A stretch of DNA of 56,376 nucleotides from Anaerolineales bacterium UBA3499 (GCA_002377585.1 DFQC01000015.1:1-56376); one strand, 5' to 3'. Counted from the first letter of the stretch, positions 43,722 through 52,786 are shown. A program made the numbers and translations. Notes: generated by a model not told the origin, from the sequence alone.

Positions 43722-44367
43722 ACAAGGAAATTTGCCAAAAAGACCACATTTAAGACTCGAAAACAGATACTGGAATTCTGGATACAAACTCGTTGCTGGA
43801 ATAGATGAGGCGGGTCGTGGCGCTTGGGCAGGCCCCGTAGTTGCGGCTGCAGTAGTGCTCCCTGTGAGACCTCGGTTTCTTCGCAGGAAACTTAAGGATG
43901 TTAGGGATTCAAAATGTTTGTCACCCAGTATCAGGGAGAAGCTATCGAGATTAATTTTTGATGTAGCGTTGTTGTCTGGTTTTGGAAGTTCGAGTCCAGG
44001 AGAAGTAGATGAGCACGGAATAGTCAATGCAACTCGTATAGCTATGTTTCGGGCTGTTACTGCGCTAAGTTCGCAGCCAGACCAATTGTTGATTGATGCT
44101 GTTGATTTGAATAAGGAGCTTGATATTCCTCAAAAAGCAATGTATTTTGGCGATTCTATTTCATTATCAGTTGCTGCAGCATCCATCCTGGCAAAAGTTT
44201 ACAGAGATCGATTGATGGTTGCTCTTTCAATAGAATACCCAGGTTATGGTTTCGAACGTCATAAGGGCTATGGTACTAATATGCATTACGATATGTTAAC
44301 CCAACTAAGACCAACACCAGTACATCGACACACATTTAAGCCCATTGTGTCTTTATCAGGAGTATAA
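43705..44367 (+). CDS. rnhB: Ribonuclease HII
   Basis: A 220-residue enzyme cleaving RNA in RNA/DNA hybrids and misincorporated ribonucleotides. AGIDEAGRGAWAGPVVAAAV at 31-50 contains Asp34 and Glu35; DSKCLSP, HGIVNATRIAMFRAV, LLIDAVD and DSISLSVAAASILAKVYRDRLM provide the remaining acidic residues (Asp in IDAV and DS-I-S). FERHKGYGT is also conserved. The ATG at 43705 is chosen over an upstream frame from 43663 that adds unrelated residues inside the previous gene. It is a housekeeping gene embedded within the glycosyltransferase operon. Confidence 0.95.
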   Translation: MTAKFRQGNLPKRPHLRLENRYWNSGYKLVAGIDEAGRGAWAGPVVAAAVVLPVRPRFLRRKLKDVRDSKCLSPSIREKLSRLIFDVALLSGFGSSSPGEVDEHGIVNATRIAMFRAVTALSSQPDQLLIDAVDLNKELDIPQKAMYFGDSISLSVAAASILAKVYRDRLMVALSIEYPGYGFERHKGYGTNMHYDMLTQLRPTPVHRHTFKPIVSLSGV

Positions 44368-44370
44368 GAT

Positions 44371-45474
44371 GTGTATCTTGGTCAAACAATTATGCGAATA
44401 GCAATGGTTCATGATTGGCTAAACCAGAGGGGAGGAGCAGAAGATGTACTAAATGCCCTGAATGACATTTTCCCTTCGACACCAATTTACACAAGCATTT
44501 ATGAACCGAAACAAGTTGGACCAGAATTTCAAAAAATGGATATCCATGTCTCTTGGGCTGACAAATTACCCAGAATTCATGTCAAACATCAACTTTATCT
44601 GCTTGTATATCCATTTGTATTCAATCAGTTTGATTTTTCTGATTATGATTTAGTATTTTCAAACAAAAGTGGCTTTTGTCATGGTATAAGAACTTCTGCA
44701 GATACAACCCACATCTGTTATTGTCTTACTCCGACCAGGTATGTATGGGACCTTGAGTCTTACCTAGAGCAAGAGAGATTTCATCCGTTTATGTCACTGC
44801 TCTTAAAACCGTTGGTGAAGTTGATGCAGAAATGGGACAGAAAAGCAGCGGATGGAGTGGACTATTTCATAGCCATATCAACTGAAGTTCAAAAGCGTAT
44901 ATCACGTATTTATGAGCGCAAATCAGTGATTATCTTTCCTCCAGTAGACACCAATCGTTTCGTGCTTGCAGAGGGGCAAGGATCATATTTTCTAGTGGTA
45001 TCGCGATTGATACCATATAAGCGTATCGATCTAGCGGTGGAGGCATGTACTAAATTAGGAGTACCATTAAAAATTGCTGGGGAAGGACGTGATCGGGATC
45101 GTTTGGAGGATCTAGCCGGTGACAATGTTGAATTTCTAGGACGTGTCTCGGATGAAGACTTACCTACCTTAATGGCGGGTTGTAAAGCTCTGCTATTTCC
45201 AGGCTTAGAAGATTTTGGTATAACACCATTACAAGCTATGGCTTCTGGTAGACCAGTGATTGCTTTCGCGGGAGGTGGTGCTCTCGATTATGTTAGAGAG
45301 GGAGAGACAGGTAATTTGATTTCGCATCAAACAGTTGATGCATTCATGGAAGGAATAGATAGGTTTGGGTCTTACAAGTTTGATTACTTGTCAATTAGAC
45401 AATTTGCACTTAAGTTCGATCAGTCGGTTTTTGAACATAAGATTAGGGAGTTTGTTGCGACAGCTATGACTTAA
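44371..45474 (+). CDS. GT4 glycosyltransferase, WbaZ/mannosyltransferase-like
   Basis: A 367-residue GT-B enzyme. IAMVHDWLNQRGGAEDVLNAL and YCLTPTRYVWDLESY mark the WbaZ-type group active in O-antigen or exopolysaccharide assembly. YFLVVSRLIPYKRIDLAVEA opens the donor domain and LLFPGLEDFGITPLQAMASG is the E-x7-E-like region (with Glu in GLEDFG and Gln at the second position). GTG at 44371 has AGGAG eight bases upstream; an in-frame ATG at 44392 begins MRIAMVHDW but lacks a ribosome-binding site. It is the last transferase before the chain-length genes. Confidence 0.88.
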   Translation: MYLGQTIMRIAMVHDWLNQRGGAEDVLNALNDIFPSTPIYTSIYEPKQVGPEFQKMDIHVSWADKLPRIHVKHQLYLLVYPFVFNQFDFSDYDLVFSNKSGFCHGIRTSADTTHICYCLTPTRYVWDLESYLEQERFHPFMSLLLKPLVKLMQKWDRKAADGVDYFIAISTEVQKRISRIYERKSVIIFPPVDTNRFVLAEGQGSYFLVVSRLIPYKRIDLAVEACTKLGVPLKIAGEGRDRDRLEDLAGDNVEFLGRVSDEDLPTLMAGCKALLFPGLEDFGITPLQAMASGRPVIAFAGGGALDYVREGETGNLISHQTVDAFMEGIDRFGSYKFDYLSIRQFALKFDQSVFEHKIREFVATAMT

Positions 45475-45530
45475 GAGATGTAATAGCAACCGAATCATTT
45501 GATTTTATATGTGTTGTTGGGAGTCATTCA

Positions 45531-45566
45531 TACATCGTATACATTTTTGATGTAACATTGGAATGT
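45531..45566. repeat. Inverted repeats upstream of the first Wzz-like gene
   Basis: TACATC-N12-GATGTA at 45531-45554 is followed directly by ACATT-GG-AATGT at 45555-45566. They lie within the 165-base gap before the Wzz-like gene, with a weak TTGATG/TAATAT pair nearby. They may be operator half-sites or a leader hairpin; short AT-rich repeats of this size can also arise by chance. Confidence 0.25.
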
Positions 45567-45639
45567 AGTAATATATGAGCGATAATTGTAATAGGTATGG
45601 CTTTGAGTCTAGTAGACATATATGTTGTAGGTAAATTAC

Positions 45640-46326
45640 ATGAGATTGGGTGAATTTGTTACTATAATTCGAAGATGGTGGATTTTGTTGGTGGTTCCAA
45701 CTATGATCGTAACCATTGTCGGTTTGATTTTCTATGATGCACCATCTGACAGATATGTGACTGCTGTGCGTCTTTCTGCTGCGCTTACTCCGGATGAACA
45801 TGTGCCCACTAATATTACTCAATTTGATATGACTTACTACTCATGGTTGAGCTCAGAATATTTAGTGAGTGGTCTCTCAGATTGGTCTGTTACTGGATCG
45901 TTTGCGGCTGCAGTAAGCAAACAGCTTGAAAATGATAATATGTATATATCAGCTAGCATAGTACAGAATTCGCTCAGTAGTGATTATGTGCGTAGTGAAG
46001 TTGTGATTTATGTGAATTCCATGAACCCCGACCATACTTCAAGTATTGCAACTGCTGCAATTAAGGTTATGCAAGAACAAAATAAAAATGTTTTTCCACA
46101 GTTGGGTGGACGCAATGCTACTGTAGTGGCATTGGATACGCCAATAGTTACCCTAGCTTCTCCGGGCATTACTCAGTATTTGGAAATCTTTGTACGAATT
46201 ACTACGGGTATTGTTCTAGGCTTGTTACTAGTATTATGTGGACATTATTTCGATCCATATATTCGCAATAGATCAGATGTTGAGATGTTAGGTATTCAAG
46301 TGATTATGGAGAACACACGTCAGTGA
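45640..46326 (+). CDS. Wzz/chain-length-determinant-like membrane protein (first copy)
   Basis: A 228-residue protein with two transmembrane helices, one after the start (about 12-30, beginning RRWWILLVVP) and one near the end (about 180-202, IFVRITTGIVLGLLLVLCG), enclosing an external domain, then a short cytoplasmic tail with DVEMLGIQVI. This is the Wzz/CapA layout; the usual Pro-rich motif before the second helix appears as TPIVTLASPGITQY. It probably works with the kinase-like gene downstream to set polymer length. Sequence similarity to the next copy is low. Confidence 0.77.
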   Translation: MRLGEFVTIIRRWWILLVVPTMIVTIVGLIFYDAPSDRYVTAVRLSAALTPDEHVPTNITQFDMTYYSWLSSEYLVSGLSDWSVTGSFAAAVSKQLENDNMYISASIVQNSLSSDYVRSEVVIYVNSMNPDHTSSIATAAIKVMQEQNKNVFPQLGGRNATVVALDTPIVTLASPGITQYLEIFVRITTGIVLGLLLVLCGHYFDPYIRNRSDVEMLGIQVIMENTRQ

Positions 46327-46441
46327 GTATATACATGAGCCTGTGGTACAATGAGTGCCTGCGAGTGATTTATTCCGTAATCTTCATGGTATTTTTGACT
46401 ATATTGCATATTTATGTTCAATCTTATAAAGGCTGATCCTA

Positions 46442-47119
46442 ATGGCACTTGTTGAATACTTTTATATTCTTAAACGGCGTATATGGGTGTTAATCATTTC
46501 GGTATTACTTACTGCTGGATCTGCGTTTTTTTTCAGTTTGATAATGACACCTGTATATCAATCCAGCGTAAATGTATTGGTGCAGCCTGCTAGGACTGAT
46601 TTCGGACTTACACAGAGTGCGAAATTGTTGCTTGATTCGTATGTTGCATTCTTGGACACTGATACTAGTGCTTCACAAGTGATTGAAACACTGCAACTAG
46701 ATACTCTGCCAGAAACATTGCGTGGTGACGTATATATAGCTGCTGAACCACAGCGTTTTCTTATTAGAATAGAAGTAGAGAATGAGAATGGACAGCTGGC
46801 AAACGATATAGCACTTTCTTGGGCTGAACTTTTAGTGCAGTGGCGTAACGACGAAAATCAAAAACAGCGTCGTGAGGATCGTGTGACAGCAATAATACTG
46901 GATAGTCCTCGCTATATTTTGGAACGTCCACGTAGAATTGTCAATGCTTCTGCTGGAGTGATTCTAGGATTTGTTATTGGCGCAATTGTTGTGCTTGTCA
47001 TGGAGAATTTGGAATCAGGCATTATCAGATCACGCAATGATATTGAACGTTTTCTACCGGTATCAGTGATTGGGTCTATACCTACTGACGGTAGAAATGT
47101 TAGACATAATGGGAAGTGA
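46442..47119 (+). CDS. Wzz/chain-length-determinant-like membrane protein (second copy)
   Basis: A 225-residue protein with helices at about 14-34 and 172-192. The N-terminal YFYILKRRIWVLIISVLLTAG and TPVYQSSVNVLVQPA are typical of Wzz domain proteins, as is RPRRIVNASAGVILGFVIG before and in the second helix. The cytoplasmic end (IRSRNDIERFLPVSVIGSIP) resembles the segment that activates bacterial tyrosine kinases. It sits three bases before the kinase-like gene. AAAGG nine bases upstream supports the ATG. Confidence 0.85.
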   Translation: MALVEYFYILKRRIWVLIISVLLTAGSAFFFSLIMTPVYQSSVNVLVQPARTDFGLTQSAKLLLDSYVAFLDTDTSASQVIETLQLDTLPETLRGDVYIAAEPQRFLIRIEVENENGQLANDIALSWAELLVQWRNDENQKQRREDRVTAIILDSPRYILERPRRIVNASAGVILGFVIGAIVVLVMENLESGIIRSRNDIERFLPVSVIGSIPTDGRNVRHNGK

Positions 47120-47122
47120 CTT

Positions 47123-47779
47123 ATGACTAAGAAACTTATTACACTCTCTGGTACTGCTACAAGTACTGCTGAAGCTTATCGTGCACTACGTACCAATATT
47201 ATGTTTGCAGATGGAGGTGCAAGACAGCGTGTTTTGTTGATTGCTTCGTCTTCACCAGAGCAAGATGGCGAAGGTAAATCGAAGGTTGCGGCAAACTTGG
47301 CTGTTACCCTAGCACAAAGTGGTCGTGATACATTGTTGGTTGATTGTGATTTGCGTCATCCTATGCAACATGAAATTTGGGGCATATCAAACGAAAATGG
47401 AATTAGCAATGTATTGATGGCAGGGGATGAACTGAGTCCTAACGATGTTGGGGTAGACCATCTTTCGGTGGTTACTGCAGGTCCCAGACCTGACAATCCG
47501 GCAGATTTGTTGGGTTCAACAGGTATGGAAACTTTGGTCGCGGGTTTTAGACAAAAGGCAGAATTTGTTTTACTTGACTCGGCACCTGTTTTGCCAGTTA
47601 CAGATGCGGCATTGTTGTCAGTATATACTGATGGGGTTTTGTTAGTGTTAAGTGCAGGTGTCAGTCGGCGAGCACATGCGGAACGTGCTTGTGAGATGCT
47701 CGAACAAGTTGGTGCTCGAATAGTTGGTGCGGTACTGAACAATGCACCAGTAGACTCAAGTATGAAATCATATTTATGA
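47123..47779 (+). CDS. CpsD/CapB-like BY-kinase-type ATPase
   Basis: A 218-residue cytoplasmic P-loop protein. AEAYRALRTNIMFA at about 17-29 is the interaction motif of BY-kinases. The Walker A region reads PEQDGEGKSK at about 45-54 (usually PGEGKST), with two extra residues and Lys after the Ser. Walker A' LLVDCDLRHP is at 71-80 and Walker B is FVLLDSAPV. The C-terminus ends DSSMKSYL and has one Tyr only, so the usual tyrosine cluster for autophosphorylation is missing. It may therefore regulate by ATP binding alone, or be phosphorylated elsewhere. Overlaps rmlA as ATGA. Confidence 0.83.
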   Translation: MTKKLITLSGTATSTAEAYRALRTNIMFADGGARQRVLLIASSSPEQDGEGKSKVAANLAVTLAQSGRDTLLVDCDLRHPMQHEIWGISNENGISNVLMAGDELSPNDVGVDHLSVVTAGPRPDNPADLLGSTGMETLVAGFRQKAEFVLLDSAPVLPVTDAALLSVYTDGVLLVLSAGVSRRAHAERACEMLEQVGARIVGAVLNNAPVDSSMKSYL

Positions 47780-48849
47780 AAGGACTGATTCTATCTGGAG
47801 GAAAAGGTACTCGCCTTTATCCGTTAACTTATACACGCGCAAAGCAACTTATTCCTGTGGCCAACGAACCGGTTCTTTTTCGTGTTATTAGAGCTATCCG
47901 AGATGCAGGTATCACAGAAATTGGTGTGGTGACTGGTGACACAGGGACTGAGATTGAAGATGCAGTAGGAGATGGGGGCTCATGGGGTGTTAATGTTACT
48001 TTTATACCTCAAGACAATCCTGCTGGTTTGGCACATGCCGTGAAAATCTCAGAAGATTTTATTGGTAATGATAGGTTTGTCATGTTTTTAGGTGATAATG
48101 TTATCCAAGGTGGTATTAGTAGTCTTATTGAACAGTTTGCTCATTCGCAATGGGATAGTCAGATAGTACTTACACAGGTTCCAGACCCTCAGCATTTTGG
48201 AGTGGCTGAGCTTGATGATGATGGGGACATAAAAAGGCTTATTGAAAAGCCTAAAAATCCTCCATCTAACTTGGCTTTGGTAGGTATTTATATGTTCGAT
48301 TCCAGCATTTTTGAAGCTGTAAAAAATATCAAGCCATCTGATAGAGGCGAATTGGAAATTACCGATGCAATTCAATGGTTGTTGACTAATGGTCATACAG
48401 TTCATCCGTATATACATACTGGCTGGTGGATTGATACTGGTAAGCCCTTAGACATGCTGAGTGCTAATGATCATGTGCTAGATGAGATGGTGCACGAAGT
48501 ATCTGAAGTTGCAGATGTAGATTCTGCATCCGAAGTTGGTCGACGTGTAACGCTGCAACCTGGCGCACGCATAATCAACAGCACTATTCGTGGTCCTAGC
48601 ATCATTGGGGATAATACTGTTATAGAGAATGCTTATGTTGGTCCCTATACTTCTGTTTATCATGATTGTGTGCTCAAAAATTGCGAAATTGAGCATTCAA
48701 TTATGTTGGAAAAGTCACAGATTTCAGGTGTCTCCATGCGAGTAGTAGATAGTATGATAGGCCGGAATGCTATAGTAGGACATACGACTAGGCTACCAAA
48801 GGCGATTAAGATGAATTTAGGTGATTACAGCAACTTCTGGATGCCGTGA
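47776..48849 (+). CDS. rmlA: Glucose-1-phosphate thymidylyltransferase, long form
   Basis: A 357-residue enzyme making dTDP-glucose from glucose-1-phosphate and dTTP. The nucleotidyltransferase domain begins MKGLILSGGKGTRLYPLTYTRAKQ (motif split here by GGKGTR at 8-13 and Lys23), with FLGDNVIQGG for metal binding, EKPKNPPSNLALVGIYMF and WWIDTGKPLDML. A left-handed beta-helix follows from about 250 to the end (for example GARIINSTIRGPSIIG and NAYVGPYTSV), typical of the long RmlA branch. Start fixed by the four-base overlap with the kinase-like gene. First step of dTDP-L-rhamnose synthesis. Confidence 0.93.
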   Translation: MKGLILSGGKGTRLYPLTYTRAKQLIPVANEPVLFRVIRAIRDAGITEIGVVTGDTGTEIEDAVGDGGSWGVNVTFIPQDNPAGLAHAVKISEDFIGNDRFVMFLGDNVIQGGISSLIEQFAHSQWDSQIVLTQVPDPQHFGVAELDDDGDIKRLIEKPKNPPSNLALVGIYMFDSSIFEAVKNIKPSDRGELEITDAIQWLLTNGHTVHPYIHTGWWIDTGKPLDMLSANDHVLDEMVHEVSEVADVDSASEVGRRVTLQPGARIINSTIRGPSIIGDNTVIENAYVGPYTSVYHDCVLKNCEIEHSIMLEKSQISGVSMRVVDSMIGRNAIVGHTTRLPKAIKMNLGDYSNFWMP

Positions 48850-49868
48850 AAAATATACTTGTGACCGGCGGGGCAGGTTTCATAGGCTCCAATTTTGTGC
48901 ATTATATTCTGGACAAATATTCGTCCTATAATCTGTTTGTCTTTGACAAACTTACGTATGCAGGTAACTTGGACAACCTACGCGACGTGCAGGACAATCC
49001 ACGGTGTGTTTTTCAGCATGGTGATATTACTGATCGAGCAACAGTTAATAAGGTTATTGTTACCTACCAGATCGATACTATTGTGAACTTTGCTGCAGAG
49101 AGTCATGTTGATAGATCAATATTGTCACCTGATGCTTTTATCCAGACAGATATAGTAGGCACTCATGTTTTGCTTGATGCAGCTCGGGATCATAGATTGG
49201 AACGTTTGCATCAAGTTAGTACCGATGAAGTATATGGAAGTATTGTTGAGGGTAGGTTCAAAGAAGGAGATGTGTTTGAACCCAACAGTCCTTATGCTGC
49301 TAGCAAAGCTGGTGCTGAATTACTTGTACGAGCTTATCATGAGACGTATGGTCTTAATACTGTGGTGACTCGAGGTAGCAATACATTTGGTCCATATCAA
49401 TATCCTGAAAAAATTGCGCCATTGTTTATCACTAATGCAATTGATAACAAAGCGTTGCCACTCTATGGAGATGGATTGCAGGTACGTGACTGGCTTTATG
49501 TCACAGATCATTGTTCTGGGATTGACGTGGCATTGCATCAGGGGTTACCTGGTGGTGTATATAACTTGGGCGGAGGTAACGAACGGACAAATATAGAAGT
49601 TACGGAATTAATTCTAGAATACGTTGATAAGCCACGTGACCTTATTGTGCCAGTTGAAGATCGTCCAGGACACGATCAAAGATATGCGCTTGACTCAAAT
49701 CTCTTGATGTCATTAGGTTGGAGTCCATCCAAAACATTTGAAGCAGCATTGGAATCTACTGTTAAATGGTACCAGGATAATGAATGGTGGTGGAGGCCTA
49801 TTAAAGATGGAGAGTTCAAGGAATATTACCTGAAGCAATATGGTAATCGCTTACAATCAAATTTATAG
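48846..49868 (+). CDS. rmlB: dTDP-glucose 4,6-dehydratase
   Basis: A 340-residue extended SDR, the second step of dTDP-L-rhamnose synthesis. NILVTGGAGFIGSNFVHYIL, FDKLTYAGNLDNL, NFAAESHVDRSI, the catalytic QVSTDEVYGS (Thr-Asp-Glu), and SPYAASKAGAELLVRAY are diagnostic. TRGSNTFGPYQYPEKIAPLFI and RPGHDQRYALD complete the RmlB set. GTG start overlapping the rmlA stop as GTGA. Length normal. It ends two bases before acnA, so acnA may be cotranscribed with the rhamnose genes. Confidence 0.96.
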   Translation: MKNILVTGGAGFIGSNFVHYILDKYSSYNLFVFDKLTYAGNLDNLRDVQDNPRCVFQHGDITDRATVNKVIVTYQIDTIVNFAAESHVDRSILSPDAFIQTDIVGTHVLLDAARDHRLERLHQVSTDEVYGSIVEGRFKEGDVFEPNSPYAASKAGAELLVRAYHETYGLNTVVTRGSNTFGPYQYPEKIAPLFITNAIDNKALPLYGDGLQVRDWLYVTDHCSGIDVALHQGLPGGVYNLGGGNERTNIEVTELILEYVDKPRDLIVPVEDRPGHDQRYALDSNLLMSLGWSPSKTFEAALESTVKWYQDNEWWWRPIKDGEFKEYYLKQYGNRLQSNL

Positions 49869-49870
49869 CT

Positions 49871-52570
49871 ATGAAAACGTATAAAAACCCAGACTCTTTT
49901 GGCTCAAAGAGTCAGCTAAAAACCAAGACAGGTAGTGCCAATTTGTATCGACTTGATTCTCTTGAAAAGCAAGGAATCTGCAAAATATCTGAATTGCCAT
50001 ATTCCATAAGGATTTTGCTTGAGGCTCTTTTACGTACAGAAGATGGTTTCTCCGTGACTGCTAATGATGTGCAATCACTTGCAAAGTGGGGGAATGGTGC
50101 CGGTGAATCGTCAGAAATTCCGTTCAAGCCAGGTAGGGTAGTTATGCAGGATTTCACTGCTGTGCCAAGCGTAGTCGATTTGGCAGCTTTGAGATCCGCA
50201 CTCGATCGTCATGGAATTGATCCCAATAAAATCAATCCTATGGTTCCTGTCGATATAGTCATTGATCATTCAGTTCAGGTGGATTATTTTGGTAATGGCT
50301 TAGCGTTGACACGTAATGCTGAGATGGAATTCAAGCGTAACGGCGAACGTTACGCATGTTTGGCCTGGGCTAGCAATGCATTTGATAATCTACGCGTGGT
50401 ACCTCCAGCTACTGGGATAATTCATCAGGTGAATTTGGAGTATTTAGCCAGTGTTGTAGTAGCATGTGAGGTAGATGATGAGTTGGTCATATACCCAGAC
50501 AGTTTAGTTGGTACCGATTCGCACACGACCATGATTAATGGGCTTGGTGTCCTTGGATGGGGTGTAGGTGGTATTGAAGCTGAGGCAGTTATGCTTGGTC
50601 AACCAATTTATATGATTGCACCGGAGGTGGTAGGATACAAGTTAAATGGGGTGTTACCTGAAGGTTCTACTGCTACTGATTTGGCTTTGACAATTGTGGA
50701 GCAGTTGCGTTATGAGGGTGTTGTTGGAAAGTTTGTTGAATTTTTTGGCCCAGCACTTGATAGCATGAGCTTGCCGGACAGGGCAACTATAGCAAATATG
50801 GCTCCTGAATATGGGGCAACAATGGGATACTTTCCTGTAGATAATGAAACTCTCGATTTTTTGACTCGTACAGGGCGTGATGCTGATTTGGTAGAGCATT
50901 ATTGCAAGGAGCAAAGTCTTTTTCGCACCAATGATGCCCCGGATCCACACTTTAGTACGTTATTAGAATTAGATATAAGCACTGTACAACCGAGTATGGC
51001 AGGCCCCAAACGTCCCCAGGACCGAATTTTGCTTAAGGATATGAAGTCCAAATTTAGAAGTTCGTTGTATTCTGCAGTTGATATCGGTGGGTTTGGTATG
51101 AATGCTGATGATATCAGCACACCAAAGTTTGCAAGGGATATGGACATAGACCACGGATCTGTAGTGATTGCTGCAATTACCTCTTGTACGAATACTTCTA
51201 ATCCAAGCGTTATGTTGGGTGCTGGAATACTGGCCAAAAAGGCAGTCGAAAAGGGATTGTCAGTAAAGGAGCATGTGAAAACTACTCTTGCTCCGGGATC
51301 GCGTGTAGTCACCGAATATTTAAATGTAGCTGGTTTGACAGGATATTTAGAGCAGCTGGGATTCCATACCGTGGGATATGGTTGTACTACATGTATAGGT
51401 AACAGTGGTCCACTTGATCCGAATATTAGACAGATAATTGATGATAGTGAATTGGTAGCTGCATCTGTTCTTTCTGGGAATAGAAATTTTGAAGGTCGAA
51501 TACATTCACACGTAAAAGCTAATTATTTGGCTTCTCCACCTCTTGTTGTTGCTTATGCTTTGGCAGGTACAGTGGATGTTGATTTGTATTCTGAGCCCTT
51601 GGGTTTTGGGCATAATAATCAACCAGTGTTTTTGCGCGACATATGGCCGACTCAGTTGGAGATAGCAAATGCTATTAGTAGATCAGTAAAGACTGAGCAT
51701 TATTTGGATAAATACAGCAATGTATTTGATGGAAATCATACTTGGAATCAGATTGCAGGTACAGCAGACCATTTGTACCAGTGGGATGCTGACTCAAACT
51801 ATATTAAGGAACCTCCATTTTTCGAAAGTGTTTCATCTACTGTTCCCAAAATATCTTCAATTAGAGGTGCGCGTGTATTAGCACTGCTAGGGGACACAAT
51901 AACTACTGACCATATATCTCCCGCTGGTAAGTTCTCTGAACAGTCTCCTGCAGGACAGTATCTTATGGAACATGGGGTTGCACCAGATGATTTCAACAGT
52001 TATGGTGCACGTCGAGGGAATGACAGAGTGATGACTCGTGGCACGTTTGCCAATATACGTCTTAAGAACGAATTGGTACCAGGTACTGAAGGTGGATTCA
52101 CAGTGTTTTTTGATGATAAAGATAGTGTGTCTGGACCAATGACAATTTTCGAGGCTGCAGAACTGTATAAAACCAAAGAGATACCATTAGTGGTTATAGC
52201 AGGTACAGAATATGGTACAGGATCATCTAGGGATTGGGCTGCTAAAGGAACCCAGTTGCTAGGGGTACGTGCTGTGATTGCTGACAGTTTTGAGCGAATA
52301 CATCGTAGCAATTTGGTCGGAATGGGTGTAATTCCATTGCAATTTGCAGTCAGTGACACATGGCGTTCATTAGGTCTTACTGGTAACGAAACTTATGATA
52401 TAGATTTGTCAGATGACCTTGAGGCTCTTCAGGAAGTTGCGGTCAGGGCAGTCAGACCTGATGGGTCAGCAGTTGAATTTGTGGTTACGGCTCGCGTTGA
52501 TACTCCGGTAGAAGTAGACTATTATCGCAATGGTGGCATACTACAGACGGTCCTGCGGAAGTTCATGTAA
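49871..52570 (+). CDS. acnA: Aconitate hydratase (AcnA type)
   Basis: An 899-residue citric-acid-cycle enzyme interconverting citrate and isocitrate with a [4Fe-4S] cluster. The cluster cysteines are in AITSCTNTSNPSVM (Cys about 439) and GYGCTTCIGNSGPL (Cys about 505 and 508). Other AcnA/IRP-type motifs include MQDFTAVPSVVDLAA, DHSVQVD, GTDSHTTMINGLGV, GDTITTDHISPAG, NSYGARRGND, and GTGSSRDWAAKG. Length fits the bacterial AcnA group. The start is two bases after rmlB with no ribosome-binding site of its own, so translation may be coupled. A perfect hairpin terminator follows. Confidence 0.97.
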   Translation: MKTYKNPDSFGSKSQLKTKTGSANLYRLDSLEKQGICKISELPYSIRILLEALLRTEDGFSVTANDVQSLAKWGNGAGESSEIPFKPGRVVMQDFTAVPSVVDLAALRSALDRHGIDPNKINPMVPVDIVIDHSVQVDYFGNGLALTRNAEMEFKRNGERYACLAWASNAFDNLRVVPPATGIIHQVNLEYLASVVVACEVDDELVIYPDSLVGTDSHTTMINGLGVLGWGVGGIEAEAVMLGQPIYMIAPEVVGYKLNGVLPEGSTATDLALTIVEQLRYEGVVGKFVEFFGPALDSMSLPDRATIANMAPEYGATMGYFPVDNETLDFLTRTGRDADLVEHYCKEQSLFRTNDAPDPHFSTLLELDISTVQPSMAGPKRPQDRILLKDMKSKFRSSLYSAVDIGGFGMNADDISTPKFARDMDIDHGSVVIAAITSCTNTSNPSVMLGAGILAKKAVEKGLSVKEHVKTTLAPGSRVVTEYLNVAGLTGYLEQLGFHTVGYGCTTCIGNSGPLDPNIRQIIDDSELVAASVLSGNRNFEGRIHSHVKANYLASPPLVVAYALAGTVDVDLYSEPLGFGHNNQPVFLRDIWPTQLEIANAISRSVKTEHYLDKYSNVFDGNHTWNQIAGTADHLYQWDADSNYIKEPPFFESVSSTVPKISSIRGARVLALLGDTITTDHISPAGKFSEQSPAGQYLMEHGVAPDDFNSYGARRGNDRVMTRGTFANIRLKNELVPGTEGGFTVFFDDKDSVSGPMTIFEAAELYKTKEIPLVVIAGTEYGTGSSRDWAAKGTQLLGVRAVIADSFERIHRSNLVGMGVIPLQFAVSDTWRSLGLTGNETYDIDLSDDLEALQEVAVRAVRPDGSAVEFVVTARVDTPVEVDYYRNGGILQTVLRKFM

Positions 52571-52602
52571 AACAACAAAGTTTGTCGTTAGTTGAATAAT
52601 AA

Positions 52603-52628
52603 AAAAGTCCCCTGATCAGGGGACTTTT
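52603..52628. terminator. Bidirectional intrinsic terminator between acnA and herA
   Basis: A 26-base perfect palindrome: AAAAGTCCCC, then TGATCA, then GGGGACTTTT. The stem has a GC-rich centre with A-tracts before and T-tracts after on both strands, as needed by the converging acnA and herA transcripts. It lies 33 bases after the acnA stop and about 160 bases from the herA stop. The rest of the gap (52629-52786) shows no further structure. Confidence 0.9.
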
Positions 52629-52786
52629 CTGTTGGTATTATTTTAGAATTGATATTTATCTGCATGTAATGCGTTATAAAACATAAGTTGAATAGATGAA
52701 CGAAGTACATATTTGCTTATACATTGGCAATCCAATGCTGTGATCAAGTGTACAAACAAGTGATGTAATTTAGGGAATCTGTTTCA

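Noticed and set aside
46395..46430. TTGACT and TATAAA upstream of the second Wzz-like gene
   Set aside because: Spacing of 24 bases is too long; the gene is more likely read through from upstream.
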